64,000 nt of DNA, taken from an uncultured Lachnospiraceae bacterium (GTDB lineage Bacteria > Bacillota > Clostridia > Lachnospirales > Lachnospiraceae). The notes beneath the pieces are model-generated. The model was given only the letters and a program-made list of their open reading frames with translations. It was not told the origin of the DNA and ran no database searches. The stretch lies in the NCBI GenBank assembly GCA_910586725.1, contig CAJUJL010000012.1:1-64000 (forward strand). The letters are read 5' to 3'. Shown in pieces: positions 8,983 to 16,285 of this stretch; position 1 is the stretch's first letter; the number at the start of each line of letters is the position of its first letter. Made by a program: the position numbers and the translations under genes.

Positions 8983-9840
8983 ATGAGACGAAGAAAAAAT
9001 TTGAAACTGGCGGCAGCGGCATTTTTTATGATTGGAGCAGTTACGCTTTTGTTTCACACAGCGACAAAAACGGCGGCGGCAACAGGATTTTCGGGCAAAG
9101 AGGAGTTTGAAGTCAGCTATCCGTCTTCCATCCGGGACGCGGTGTTAAAGGAAGAGGAGAAAAACGAAAGCATTTCCTGTCAGATTGAAATGGACAGTTT
9201 GAACCAGGAGACGCCGACAGAGGCGGATCTGACGATGGAAGAGGCTGCGCAGACGGGACTGCGTTATCTCAAAAATATTTTTGAACACGATTTTACAGGT
9301 GCGAATGTGTTTATGATGTATGAAAGCGGCACGATTACATTTCAGCATTCGTTTTGGTACGGCGACGTGCTTTTTGGCGCGGAGCGGACGCCGGATGCAG
9401 AGCGGTGGACGTTTATGCTGGATTCTGTAACGGGAGATCTGTTTACCGCAAGTTATGGAAAAAAGCTTGACGTTTCCGTTCCGCTTGGCCTGGACGAAGC
9501 GCTCGAACAAAATTACGGAATGTACGAAACGCTGGCGCGGGAATTTTTAAAACGCTGCGATTTGCTGGAGGGAGAAATTTCTTCGGTTGCGTACAACTGC
9601 CAGGGCTACAGCGGAAACGATCCGGACATTACCCTGGATGTATACGGAGAAAATAACTCTGCGGTCAGCCTCACATTTTCCAGATACGACCAGACGCTGT
9701 TGGGGATTGCAACAGATGCCGAGCGGAGAATTTTGGAAGCTTCCCTGGAGAATCTGCCGGATAGGCCGCATCCCGATATAGAGGAAATCTATGTGAACTT
9801 TGATCAGACTTCGGAAGTTAATCGTCTGGAGAGCGAATAA
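8983..9840 (+). CDS. Signal-anchored extracytoplasmic protein of unknown function
   Basis: Protein of 285 residues with a basic start (MRRRKN) and one hydrophobic segment at about 8-30. The segment is either an uncleaved anchor or a signal peptide ending near AATG. The rest is hydrophilic and acidic. The region around residues 80-160 (helix, then a strand-rich part ending in WTFMLDSVTGDLF) resembles the PepSY-type fold, but I cannot confirm this by eye. AAGGAG precedes the ATG. It lies 79 bases downstream of the sensor kinase and could be controlled by that system. No enzyme motif is seen. Confidence 0.65.
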   Translation: MRRRKNLKLAAAAFFMIGAVTLLFHTATKTAAATGFSGKEEFEVSYPSSIRDAVLKEEEKNESISCQIEMDSLNQETPTEADLTMEEAAQTGLRYLKNIFEHDFTGANVFMMYESGTITFQHSFWYGDVLFGAERTPDAERWTFMLDSVTGDLFTASYGKKLDVSVPLGLDEALEQNYGMYETLAREFLKRCDLLEGEISSVAYNCQGYSGNDPDITLDVYGENNSAVSLTFSRYDQTLLGIATDAERRILEASLENLPDRPHPDIEEIYVNFDQTSEVNRLESE

Positions 9841-9914
9841 AAGAAGAAAAACCGCTTTTCATTTTTTCCTGAGTGAGGTATGATAAAACAAGCACGATAG
9901 GAAAAGGAGAAGCG

Positions 9915-11516
9915 ATGGACGAAAAGAAAATTTTATCCAATAAAACGTATCTGTATCTGACGGAATTTTTTGCCGGAATGTCCGTTATGGCAGTAGAGCT
10001 TGGTGCAAGCAGATTGCTTGCACCGTATTTTAGTTCTTCCCAGATTGTCTGGACGATTATCATCGGCACGATTATGATTGCGATGGCCCTTGGAAATATT
10101 TACGGAGGAAGATATGCGGATAAAAATCCAAATCCGGACAAGCTGTACGGAAGAATTCTGATTGCCGCAATCTGGATTGCCCTGATTCCCGTAGCCGGCA
10201 AATATGTGATTCTTGGCATTTCCGCCGTATTGATTCTTGCGGTAAACAGCAATTTTTTAATCTGGGCGGGATTTTTGGCCTGTATGGCGATTTTTGTCTT
10301 TCCCTTATTTTTGCTTGGAACGGTTACGCCGTCTCTTGTCAAATATACGATGGAAAGTTTGTCGGACAGTGGAAAGACGGTGGGGATGCTGAACGCGTCC
10401 AATACCATAGGCAGCATTCTCGGGACGTTTCTGCCGACGTTTGTGACGATTCCGGCTGTGGGGACTTCCGTTACATTTTTGATTTTTTCCGGCATATTGC
10501 TGCTGCTTTCGCTTTTGTATTTTATCAGCGCAAAAAGGGGATTGGGCCGGATTGCGGTCGGCATTTTTTTGTTTTTGATTTGCTGCGCGACCGGATATTC
10601 GGACAGCTTTGCATTTTGGGAGAACGGATTAACGTACGAGGGAGAATCTGTCTATAATTATCTGCAGGTCAAAGAAGAGGATGATTCTGTCATTCTTTCT
10701 ACAAACGTGTTATTTGGCGTGCAGTCCATTTTAAAAAAGGACGACAGTTTTACGGGCATGTATTACGATTACGCCCTGGCGGCTCCACTGATGGCCGGCG
10801 CGATGGAAAAGGACGATATGAAAGTTTTGGTTTTGGGCAACGGAACCGGAACTTTTATGACGCAGTGCGGCCGCTGTTTTGACAATATGCAGATGAAAGG
10901 CGTGGAAATTGATGAAAAAATTACGACGCTTGCCAGAGAATATTTTGCGCTTCCGGAGGATGCGGATGTCATTACTTACGACGGACGCGCTTATTTAAAC
11001 GCGGCGGATGAGAAATATGACGTGATTATGGTAGATGCGTATCAGGATATTACCATACCGTTTCAGATGTCTTCCATTGAATTTTTTACCCTTGTAAAAG
11101 AGCATCTGACCGATGACGGCGTGATGGTGGTGAATATGAATATGCGGGGAAAAGAGGAGGGGAATATCAATCAGTATCTTGCGGATACAATTGCCGGCGT
11201 TTTCGGCGAAGTGTATACGGCGGATGTCCCGGGATCTACGAACCGCGAGCTGTACGCTTCAAATTCCGGCAGGATGATAGAATCTTTTGACGCAGGAAGA
11301 GATAAGCTTTCGAATCCGGATTTTTCCGAGCTGATGGAGCGCGTGTCATTGGGCCTTTTGGCGTATCAGCCGGGAAATTATCTCCTGACGGACGATAAGG
11401 CTCCCGTTGAGGTTTTGGGAATGCAGGTCATTGACGATTTGATTGAAGATGAAATCGAATATTATAAAAATATTTTTCAAAGAGACGGCATCAAAGGCCT
11501 GTTAAATGGAATGTAA
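9915..11516 (+). CDS. Spermidine synthase-like methyltransferase-fold protein fused to a membrane domain
   Basis: Protein of 533 residues. The first roughly 230 residues are a block of six or seven membrane helices. The rest is a spermidine synthase-like Rossmann domain with the nucleotide-binding loop VLGNGTGTF, acidic VEID, YDGRAY and the active-site region MVDAYQD. Such fusions are widespread and are often annotated as fused MFS/spermidine synthase. True polyamine synthase activity has not been shown for most of them. I preferred the ATG at 9915, preceded by AAGGAG, over the in-frame ATG at 9873. It stands alone, with a hairpin just after the stop. Confidence 0.85.
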   Translation: MDEKKILSNKTYLYLTEFFAGMSVMAVELGASRLLAPYFSSSQIVWTIIIGTIMIAMALGNIYGGRYADKNPNPDKLYGRILIAAIWIALIPVAGKYVILGISAVLILAVNSNFLIWAGFLACMAIFVFPLFLLGTVTPSLVKYTMESLSDSGKTVGMLNASNTIGSILGTFLPTFVTIPAVGTSVTFLIFSGILLLLSLLYFISAKRGLGRIAVGIFLFLICCATGYSDSFAFWENGLTYEGESVYNYLQVKEEDDSVILSTNVLFGVQSILKKDDSFTGMYYDYALAAPLMAGAMEKDDMKVLVLGNGTGTFMTQCGRCFDNMQMKGVEIDEKITTLAREYFALPEDADVITYDGRAYLNAADEKYDVIMVDAYQDITIPFQMSSIEFFTLVKEHLTDDGVMVVNMNMRGKEEGNINQYLADTIAGVFGEVYTADVPGSTNRELYASNSGRMIESFDAGRDKLSNPDFSELMERVSLGLLAYQPGNYLLTDDKAPVEVLGMQVIDDLIEDEIEYYKNIFQRDGIKGLLNGM

Positions 11517-11520
11517 AAAG

Positions 11521-11557
11521 GAAAGCTCCGGTATGCGAAAGGCATGCCGGAGCTTTC
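11521..11557 (+). terminator. Hairpin after the spermidine synthase-like gene
   Basis: A 15-base stem with one G-T pair closes a short loop directly after the stop codon. No T run follows, so termination may be weak or factor-assisted. A second hairpin (11596-11604 with 11621-11629) lies just downstream between the convergent genes. Confidence 0.6.
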
Positions 11558-11684
11558 AGGGGAGGATAAGTATTCTTGCATCTTTTGTAGCAGTCCCGAA
11601 AGAGCGGGTGGGGGATTCGTCTCTTTCGGAACAATCATAGTATGAGCAAAAAAGAAAAGTTTATACCTGAAAGGGAAAAATTTT

Positions 11685-11999
11685 TTAAATATTAAATTTT
11701 TGCAGTAGTTTTTCCACATCCGCGGGCTTTAATACTTTTCCCATAGATACTACTTTTTCGTTGATAACAAGCGCCGGCATACTCATAACGCCATATTCCA
11801 TAATTTTCTGTAAATCGGTTACGTATTCTACTTCTGCCGCAAGGCCAGTTTTTTTCACGGCTTCCTTTACATTTTCAAATTGTGCGTGGCAAAAAGCGCA
11901 TCCGGAGCCTAAAACTTTTATGCAGCAAACAGGGCGGTCAAAGCTGCCGGCACAGGCAGCGGTTTTCTTTTCTTCTTTTTTCTTTCCAAATAGCGTCAT
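11685..11999 (-). CDS. Thioredoxin-fold small redox-active disulfide protein
   Basis: Protein of 104 residues with a thioredoxin-like fold: a strand IKVLGSG, the redox motif CAFC, and the cis-Pro segment MSMPALVINE. About 25 residues come before the core. This type is known as redox-active disulfide protein 2 and is typically encoded beside permeases of the ArsP/DUF318 class and ArsR regulators, as here. It probably handles thiol redox chemistry or metal(loid) transfer for the permease. It is the last gene of the minus-strand cassette, 52 bases after the permease. Confidence 0.88.
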   Translation of the reverse strand: MTLFGKKKEEKKTAACAGSFDRPVCCIKVLGSGCAFCHAQFENVKEAVKKTGLAAEVEYVTDLQKIMEYGVMSMPALVINEKVVSMGKVLKPADVEKLLQKFNI

Positions 12000-12051
12000 A
12001 ATAAAATTACCTCCATGTTAATTTGATTTATTTTTATTACCTCAAGACAAC

Positions 12052-13065
12052 CTACACAAGTAAAAATTGAATTGCATTGAAGAAATAGCCGACAACAATA
12101 ATACCAGCCGTGCAGATTGCTGTAAAAATAGCAAGAAGTACAGGCTTAACAGCTTTGCGGAGCATAATCAAAGACGGTAAGGATAAAGTTGTTACACCCA
12201 TCATAAAGGATAGGACAACCCCAAGCCTCGCGCCTTTTGCCAGGAGCGCTTCGGCAATCGGAATTGTGCCAAAAATATCTGCGTACATAGGAATGCCCGC
12301 TGCCGTTGCGATAATCACTCCGAAAGGATTGCCTGTTCCAAGAACGCGCACGATAAAATCTTCCGGTATCCAGTTATGGATAAACGCACCGATAGCGACG
12401 CCAATGAAAACATACGGCGCAACCTTTTTTGCCGTAGATAACACCTGTTCCCATGCGTATTTTACGCGGTCTTTGAAATGTAGTTCTTCTCCGGCAACGT
12501 CAACAGAAAGTCCCTTGCGTATAAATTCTTCCACATAATTATCAAGACGCAGTTTTTCAATCATCGTACCGCCCAAAACGGCAATGATAAGCCCAAGCGC
12601 AACATAAGCGATTGCGACTTTCCATCCGAATATGCCCGTCAGCAGCACAAGCGAACCGAGATCCACCATTGGGGAAGAAATCAAAAAGGAAAAAGTAACG
12701 CCCATTGGCAGTCCGGCATTTGTAAAGCCGATAAACAGCGGGATTGACGAGCAGGAGCAAAACGGCGTTACCGTACCAAGCAGTGCGGCTATTATGTTAG
12801 CCCCGATACCATGAAATTTTCCAAGAATTTTCTTTGTTCTTTCCGGTGGAAAATAACTTTGTATATACGAAATAAACAAAATCAAAACGCCCAAAAGCGT
12901 CATGATTTTTATGGTATCGTAGAGAAAAAACAGGATGCTTGCGCCTACTTTTCCAGTCGTATCCAAACCGCAAATATCAAGCAGACTGCAAAGGATACGG
13001 TTTAACCATTGCATGCCAAGAATTTCATACTGAAAAAAATCCCAGCCTGTTTTTAGTATTTCCAT
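12052..13065 (-). CDS. DUF318/ArsP-type permease
   Basis: Integral membrane protein of 337 residues with about eight hydrophobic segments. It has the family hallmarks PFCSCSSIPLFIGF in the first half and a related glycine-rich half later (GIPMYADIFGTIPIAEALL). Members of this permease family export organoarsenicals or other metal(loid)s. The CSCS cysteines are likely substrate ligands. I chose the ATG at 13065, preceded by GGAGG and a six-base spacer, rather than the frame's first ATG at 13104, which overlaps arsR. It forms an operon with the ArsR-type regulator upstream and the redox protein downstream. The exact substrate cannot be told from sequence. Confidence 0.88.
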   Translation of the reverse strand: MEILKTGWDFFQYEILGMQWLNRILCSLLDICGLDTTGKVGASILFFLYDTIKIMTLLGVLILFISYIQSYFPPERTKKILGKFHGIGANIIAALLGTVTPFCSCSSIPLFIGFTNAGLPMGVTFSFLISSPMVDLGSLVLLTGIFGWKVAIAYVALGLIIAVLGGTMIEKLRLDNYVEEFIRKGLSVDVAGEELHFKDRVKYAWEQVLSTAKKVAPYVFIGVAIGAFIHNWIPEDFIVRVLGTGNPFGVIIATAAGIPMYADIFGTIPIAEALLAKGARLGVVLSFMMGVTTLSLPSLIMLRKAVKPVLLAIFTAICTAGIIVVGYFFNAIQFLLV

Positions 13066-13093
13066 AACAAACCTCCATACAAAACAAATGCTT

Positions 13094-13405
13094 TTACTCA
13101 TCAAAACCTGACGTATCTTTGCCGGAACTGTTTATTGACGTAAGGGATTTCAGGCATTCAAAAGCATATGCGGCGCCCTTTGGTGAAATGGAATAATGCG
13201 CCCATTTTCCCTCTTTCCGCATAACCACAACACCCGAGTCGCAAAGAATTTTCATGTGATGTGATAATGTCGGTTGTGAAATTTGCAGATTATCCAATAA
13301 TATACAGGCGCATTTTTCTCCCGTCAGTAACTGCTTTAAAATTTTAATACGGTTTTCGTCACAAAAAGCCTTGAAAACCGTCGGTATCTTTCTTTCGTCA
13401 ATCAT
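13094..13405 (-). CDS. ArsR family metal(loid)-responsive repressor
   Basis: Winged-helix repressor of 103 residues. The recognition helix region reads QISQPTLSHHMKIL, typical of the ArsR/SmtB family. A CAC cysteine pair (EKCACILLDNL) just before it corresponds to the alpha-3 sensing site of arsenic/antimony sensors. The start at 13405 has AGGGAG about nine bases upstream; the ATG at 13414 is too close to it. It heads the operon with the permease and redox protein and should repress its own promoter, where a good palindrome is visible. Confidence 0.92.
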   Translation of the reverse strand: MIDERKIPTVFKAFCDENRIKILKQLLTGEKCACILLDNLQISQPTLSHHMKILCDSGVVVMRKEGKWAHYSISPKGAAYAFECLKSLTSINSSGKDTSGFDE

Positions 13406-13441
13406 CTTTAACATCTCCCTTTGAACGCTGCTTATACTATC

Positions 13442-13473
13442 ATTATATTTATATATTGAAATTTGTCAATATA
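13442..13473 (-). promoter_or_regulatory. arsR promoter with overlapping operator
   Basis: Read on the minus strand, TTGACA (13464-13469) and TATAAT (13442-13447) are spaced by 16 bases. A perfect eight-base inverted repeat, TATATTGA and TCAATATA (13452-13459 and 13466-13473, six-base spacer), covers the -35 box and the spacer. Repressor binding there would block RNA polymerase. Confidence 0.85.
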
Positions 13474-13599
13474 AATTAAGGTGTACTATGTATGGAAATT
13501 TATAAATAATTGAGGTATAATTCTGATGTTGAGAGTGACCAAAAACGGGTATTGACTTATTTTCATGCTAACGCCATTAAAATTTAAGGAGCTATTCTT

Positions 13600-14487
13600 A
13601 TGATAGAGGTATTGTTTGGAGAGAGCGAAGCAGGTTCCATGAAAGCTGCAAAAAACACCATCATCACAAGTAAAGTTGACGGTCCGACATCTGTATGGAC
13701 AGTCGGGAAAAAGAAACTGCCGGAAAGGAAGAATTGTGGCTGGATTGAGGGAACAGCAGAAGAGGTTATTTGTCTCGGATTTCTCTTAGATATTGGTGAT
13801 ATTAAGGAAGATACAGGCAGTGAGTACCGTAAGCGTATGATTTATTCTATGTATGCGCAGGAGCGATGGGAAAGAAGCGAGGAAATGGAAACAGAGTTAA
13901 TGCAATTATGTGATTCCTATTGTACTGAAATGGAGCGCTTGAAAGCATATTTAACGGATGGGGCAACGATCAGGGTGTGGTACAGTGATGCACCATATTC
14001 GAGATGCGGATTTTACCATCTGTGTACCGACTTGAAAAAATATCAGAATGAGATACGTGTTGTAAAACTGCCTGAATATAAAGTTCATTCTGACAATTCC
14101 ACTACTTTTTATAATAACTGGGGCGAAGTTGCAGCAGAAGAATTTGCCGGATTTTTAACCTGTGAAAAGAAATTATCCAAGGAAGAAATCCAGACGTATG
14201 CTATACTGTGGAATATTTTGCAAGAAGATAATAGTCCTTTGCGGGCTGTCGTCAATGGGAAACTAATTGGAGTGCCAGAAGATTTTTATGATTTCCTGAT
14301 TTGGAAAAGAATTACTCGAAAACCGATAAAGGAAGCAAGGCTGATTGGTGATATTCTTGGGTATAATCAACTTGGCGTAGGAGACTGGTGGTATGCAAAA
14401 AGGATAGACTATTTGATTCAAAGCGGAAAAATTAAAATTATAGAAGACTCGGAAAATAAGTATGCAAGGATAATATGTTTGGCATAG
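13600..14487 (+). CDS. DUF1835/DUF3658 domain protein
   Basis: Soluble protein of 295 residues. The N-terminal part (MIEVLFGESEAGSMK, then ICLGFLLDIGDI and VWYSDAPYSRCGFYHLC) fits the DUF1835 family. The last roughly 110 residues (helical, ending DWWYAKRIDYLIQSGKIKI) fit DUF3658. The biochemical role of these domains is unknown. A possible TTGACT -35 box lies upstream at about 13553, with a weak -10. AAGGAG precedes the ATG. It is a stand-alone gene at the edge of a region with gene remnants. Confidence 0.78.
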   Translation: MIEVLFGESEAGSMKAAKNTIITSKVDGPTSVWTVGKKKLPERKNCGWIEGTAEEVICLGFLLDIGDIKEDTGSEYRKRMIYSMYAQERWERSEEMETELMQLCDSYCTEMERLKAYLTDGATIRVWYSDAPYSRCGFYHLCTDLKKYQNEIRVVKLPEYKVHSDNSTTFYNNWGEVAAEEFAGFLTCEKKLSKEEIQTYAILWNILQEDNSPLRAVVNGKLIGVPEDFYDFLIWKRITRKPIKEARLIGDILGYNQLGVGDWWYAKRIDYLIQSGKIKIIEDSENKYARIICLA

Positions 14488-14656
14488 ATTTCATGAAATG
14501 AAAAACTAAAGAGGTATAAAAAATAGAAATAATCGGCTGTGTGCTTATAGTCATTTCATGCAATTTATGGGAGTTTCGTGCAACGGGATTATATCGGATA
14601 CCCCATAATCCGTTACAATTTATAGCGGAGAAAAACACAGAATTGAGGGAAATGCG

Positions 14657-14909
14657 ATGAAGATAGCGGTCTGCGATGACAGCAGGGAGGACAGGGACGC
14701 TCTGCGGTCATGATTTTGAAATAAGGGAGTATAGCTTTGGCGCGGGGCTTTATGCAGATATGGGGTATGTGCGGGAATGCGGCATTGTGTTTCTGGACAT
14801 CAACATGGAGGGCATGGACGGGCTGGAGGCGGCGGGGAAGATAAAGGCGGAATGTCCTAAGGTACATATCGTGCTGGTGACTGCCTATATGAACTATCAT
14901 CCGGCATAA
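14657..14909 (+). pseudogene. Remnant of a LytTR-type response regulator
   Basis: An ATG at 14657 opens MKIAVCDDSREDRDALRS, the typical start of an AgrA/LytR-type receiver, and hits a stop at 14711. The sequence continues in the next frame with DFEIREYSFG, then IVFLDINMEGMDGLEAAGKI and VLVTAYMNY, and stops at 14907-14909. About 15 residues between the two parts are missing, with a frameshift, and the LytTR DNA-binding domain is gone. The phosphoacceptor region is still readable, so decay looks recent. Nothing downstream up to 15038 can be assigned. Confidence 0.85.
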
Positions 14910-15038
14910 CATTTATAAGGATTTGCGGACTCTGGAAAAGAGCGTCGGCGAGGGAGAGGAGGAAAGTTTCAATTTTCCATCTACCAAGTTCTTCCGCAAC
15001 GAACGCTTTTTCAATCATTGTTAAGGAGAGAAAACTAC

Positions 15039-15260
15039 ATGAGTGAGAAAATAGTATTTAGCAGAGGTTCTTTTTTTCACGGAACAAGAGCATATTTGAA
15101 AATGGGGGATATGATAGTTACGGGAAAGAAAAAGAATTATAATGATGATAGAAAGTCTGAATATGTTTATTTTGCGGGGACTTTGGACGCGGCAGTTTGG
15201 GGAGCAGAAAGAATATATGTTGTCGAGCCAACAGGTGATTTTGAAGACGGTCTGAATTGA
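15039..15260 (+). pseudogene. arr: Truncated Arr-type rifamycin ADP-ribosyltransferase
   Basis: A 73-residue open frame with a good ribosome binding site (AAGGAG). It matches the first half of Arr: FFHGTRAYLKMGDMI, YVYFAGTLDAAVWGAE, then IYVVEPTGDFED. Compared with Arr (about 140-150 residues) it lacks about 10-13 residues between WGAE and RIYVVEPTG, and everything after FED, including the conserved PGNPT and GEV regions. An intact Arr inactivates rifamycins by ADP-ribosylation. This one should be inactive. The family assignment rests on motif memory, not on a search. Confidence 0.8.
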
Positions 15261-15329
15261 TTCAAAATCACAATGAATAAAACAGAATAATTTTTTACAA
15301 TCAGGTAAGCAAAATTGTTTTTTCCTCTA

Positions 15330-15358
15330 TTGAATTTGAGAACATCATCTGCTATAAT
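15330..15358 (+). promoter_or_regulatory. Promoter of the SEC-C protein gene
   Basis: TTGAAT (15330-15335) and TATAAT (15353-15358) are spaced by 17 bases, 40 bases before the start codon at 15399. Confidence 0.75.
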
Positions 15359-15398
15359 AGGACATCATATTTTACGTAAATTGAGAAGGAGCGCAATT

Positions 15399-15899
15399 AT
15401 GGCATTATTGGAGAATTGGCAGAAGATTGCCTATAATGAAAAAACAAATAAGCAGGAGCTGCAGAGGTTCTGGCAGAGATATTTTCTTGTGGAAAAAGGA
15501 GTTTACGAAAAGCTTTTGGTCAATCCGGATGAAAAAGTAGAAGGAACGGTAAAAGAGCTTGCAGAAAAGTATGAACTTAGCATTTTGGATATGACGGGAT
15601 TTCTGGATGGCATCAACGAAAGCTTAATCGAGCCAAACCCAATTGATACAATGGAAGAAGACACAAAGGTCAGCCTTGCGTTCGATAAGGTGAAATTATA
15701 TAAGAACATGGTGGATGCCAAAGCGGATTGGCTGTATGAGCTTCCGATGTGGGATGATATTTTTGATCCCGAGACGAAGAAAGCCCTGTATCTGGAGCAG
15801 AAGAAATCCGGTACGGTAATTGTTGGAAGAAAAACGGGGCGCAACGAGCCCTGTCCATGCGGAAGCGGCAAGAAGTACAAGCACTGTTGCGGAAAATAA
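15399..15899 (+). CDS. SEC-C metal-binding domain protein
   Basis: Protein of 166 residues ending in a SEC-C zinc-binding motif (NEPCPCGSGKKYKHCCGK) like the one at the C-terminus of SecA. The rest is mainly helical. I chose the ATG at 15399, preceded by AAGGAG. The frame is open further up, but the promoter lies inside that extension. Stand-alone SEC-C proteins are common in Clostridia and have no settled function; the motif is thought to bind zinc and mediate protein or ribosome contacts. It has its own promoter and is followed by the thrS leader. Confidence 0.8.
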   Translation: MALLENWQKIAYNEKTNKQELQRFWQRYFLVEKGVYEKLLVNPDEKVEGTVKELAEKYELSILDMTGFLDGINESLIEPNPIDTMEEDTKVSLAFDKVKLYKNMVDAKADWLYELPMWDDIFDPETKKALYLEQKKSGTVIVGRKTGRNEPCPCGSGKKYKHCCGK

Positions 15900-15911
15900 A
15901 TCAAAAAAACC

Positions 15912-15940
15912 TTTACAGATGAGCAAAAGTGTCATATGAT
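15912..15940 (+). promoter_or_regulatory. Promoter of the thrS T-box transcript
   Basis: TTTACA (15912-15917) and TATGAT (15935-15940) are spaced by 17 bases and lie directly upstream of the T-box leader. Confidence 0.7.
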
Positions 15941-15946
15941 AAAGAT

Positions 15947-16212
15947 AACATAATGAAAATGCGCAGACGAGAAGAGTAGGCCGGCAGAATGCAGCAGAGA
16001 GAGACGCCTTTTCCAAAATGGCGGAAGATTTTGGAAATGTTCTGAAAGCGTCTTTACAGGAATCGGTTGAAGACCACCTCGAAGCGGCCCTAATCCGGTC
16101 CGGTGACCCCGTTATCGTCAAAGGAGCATTTCCCCGTGCGGGAAATGGAAACTGGGTGGAACCACGGTAATTTATCGTCCCTGATACATAGAATTGTATC
16201 AGGGATTTTTTA
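15947..16212 (+). ncRNA. T-box riboswitch upstream of thrS
   Basis: The leader carries a T-box sequence (CTGGGTGGAACCACGG, 16152-16167) followed by a perfect ten-base terminator stem (16179-16188 with 16195-16204) and a T run. The 5' part has the GAAGAGTAG segment typical of stem I. A likely threonine specifier ACC lies in GAAGACCACC (16070-16078), though I cannot settle its register. Uncharged tRNA-Thr should bind and favour the antiterminator so that thrS is read. The 5' end is estimated from the promoter. Confidence 0.88.
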
Positions 16213-16285
16213 TGTACGGCGCTGCGCAGCGAAGATTTCGACAGATGAATGTAACGATGAAGCGTAAGAAAGGAAAGGTGGAAAA

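Noticed and set aside
14910..15038. Open stretch after the response regulator remnant with an FFRNERFF-like peptide
   Set aside because: There is no start codon with a ribosome binding site and I recognise no family; it may be more decayed sequence.
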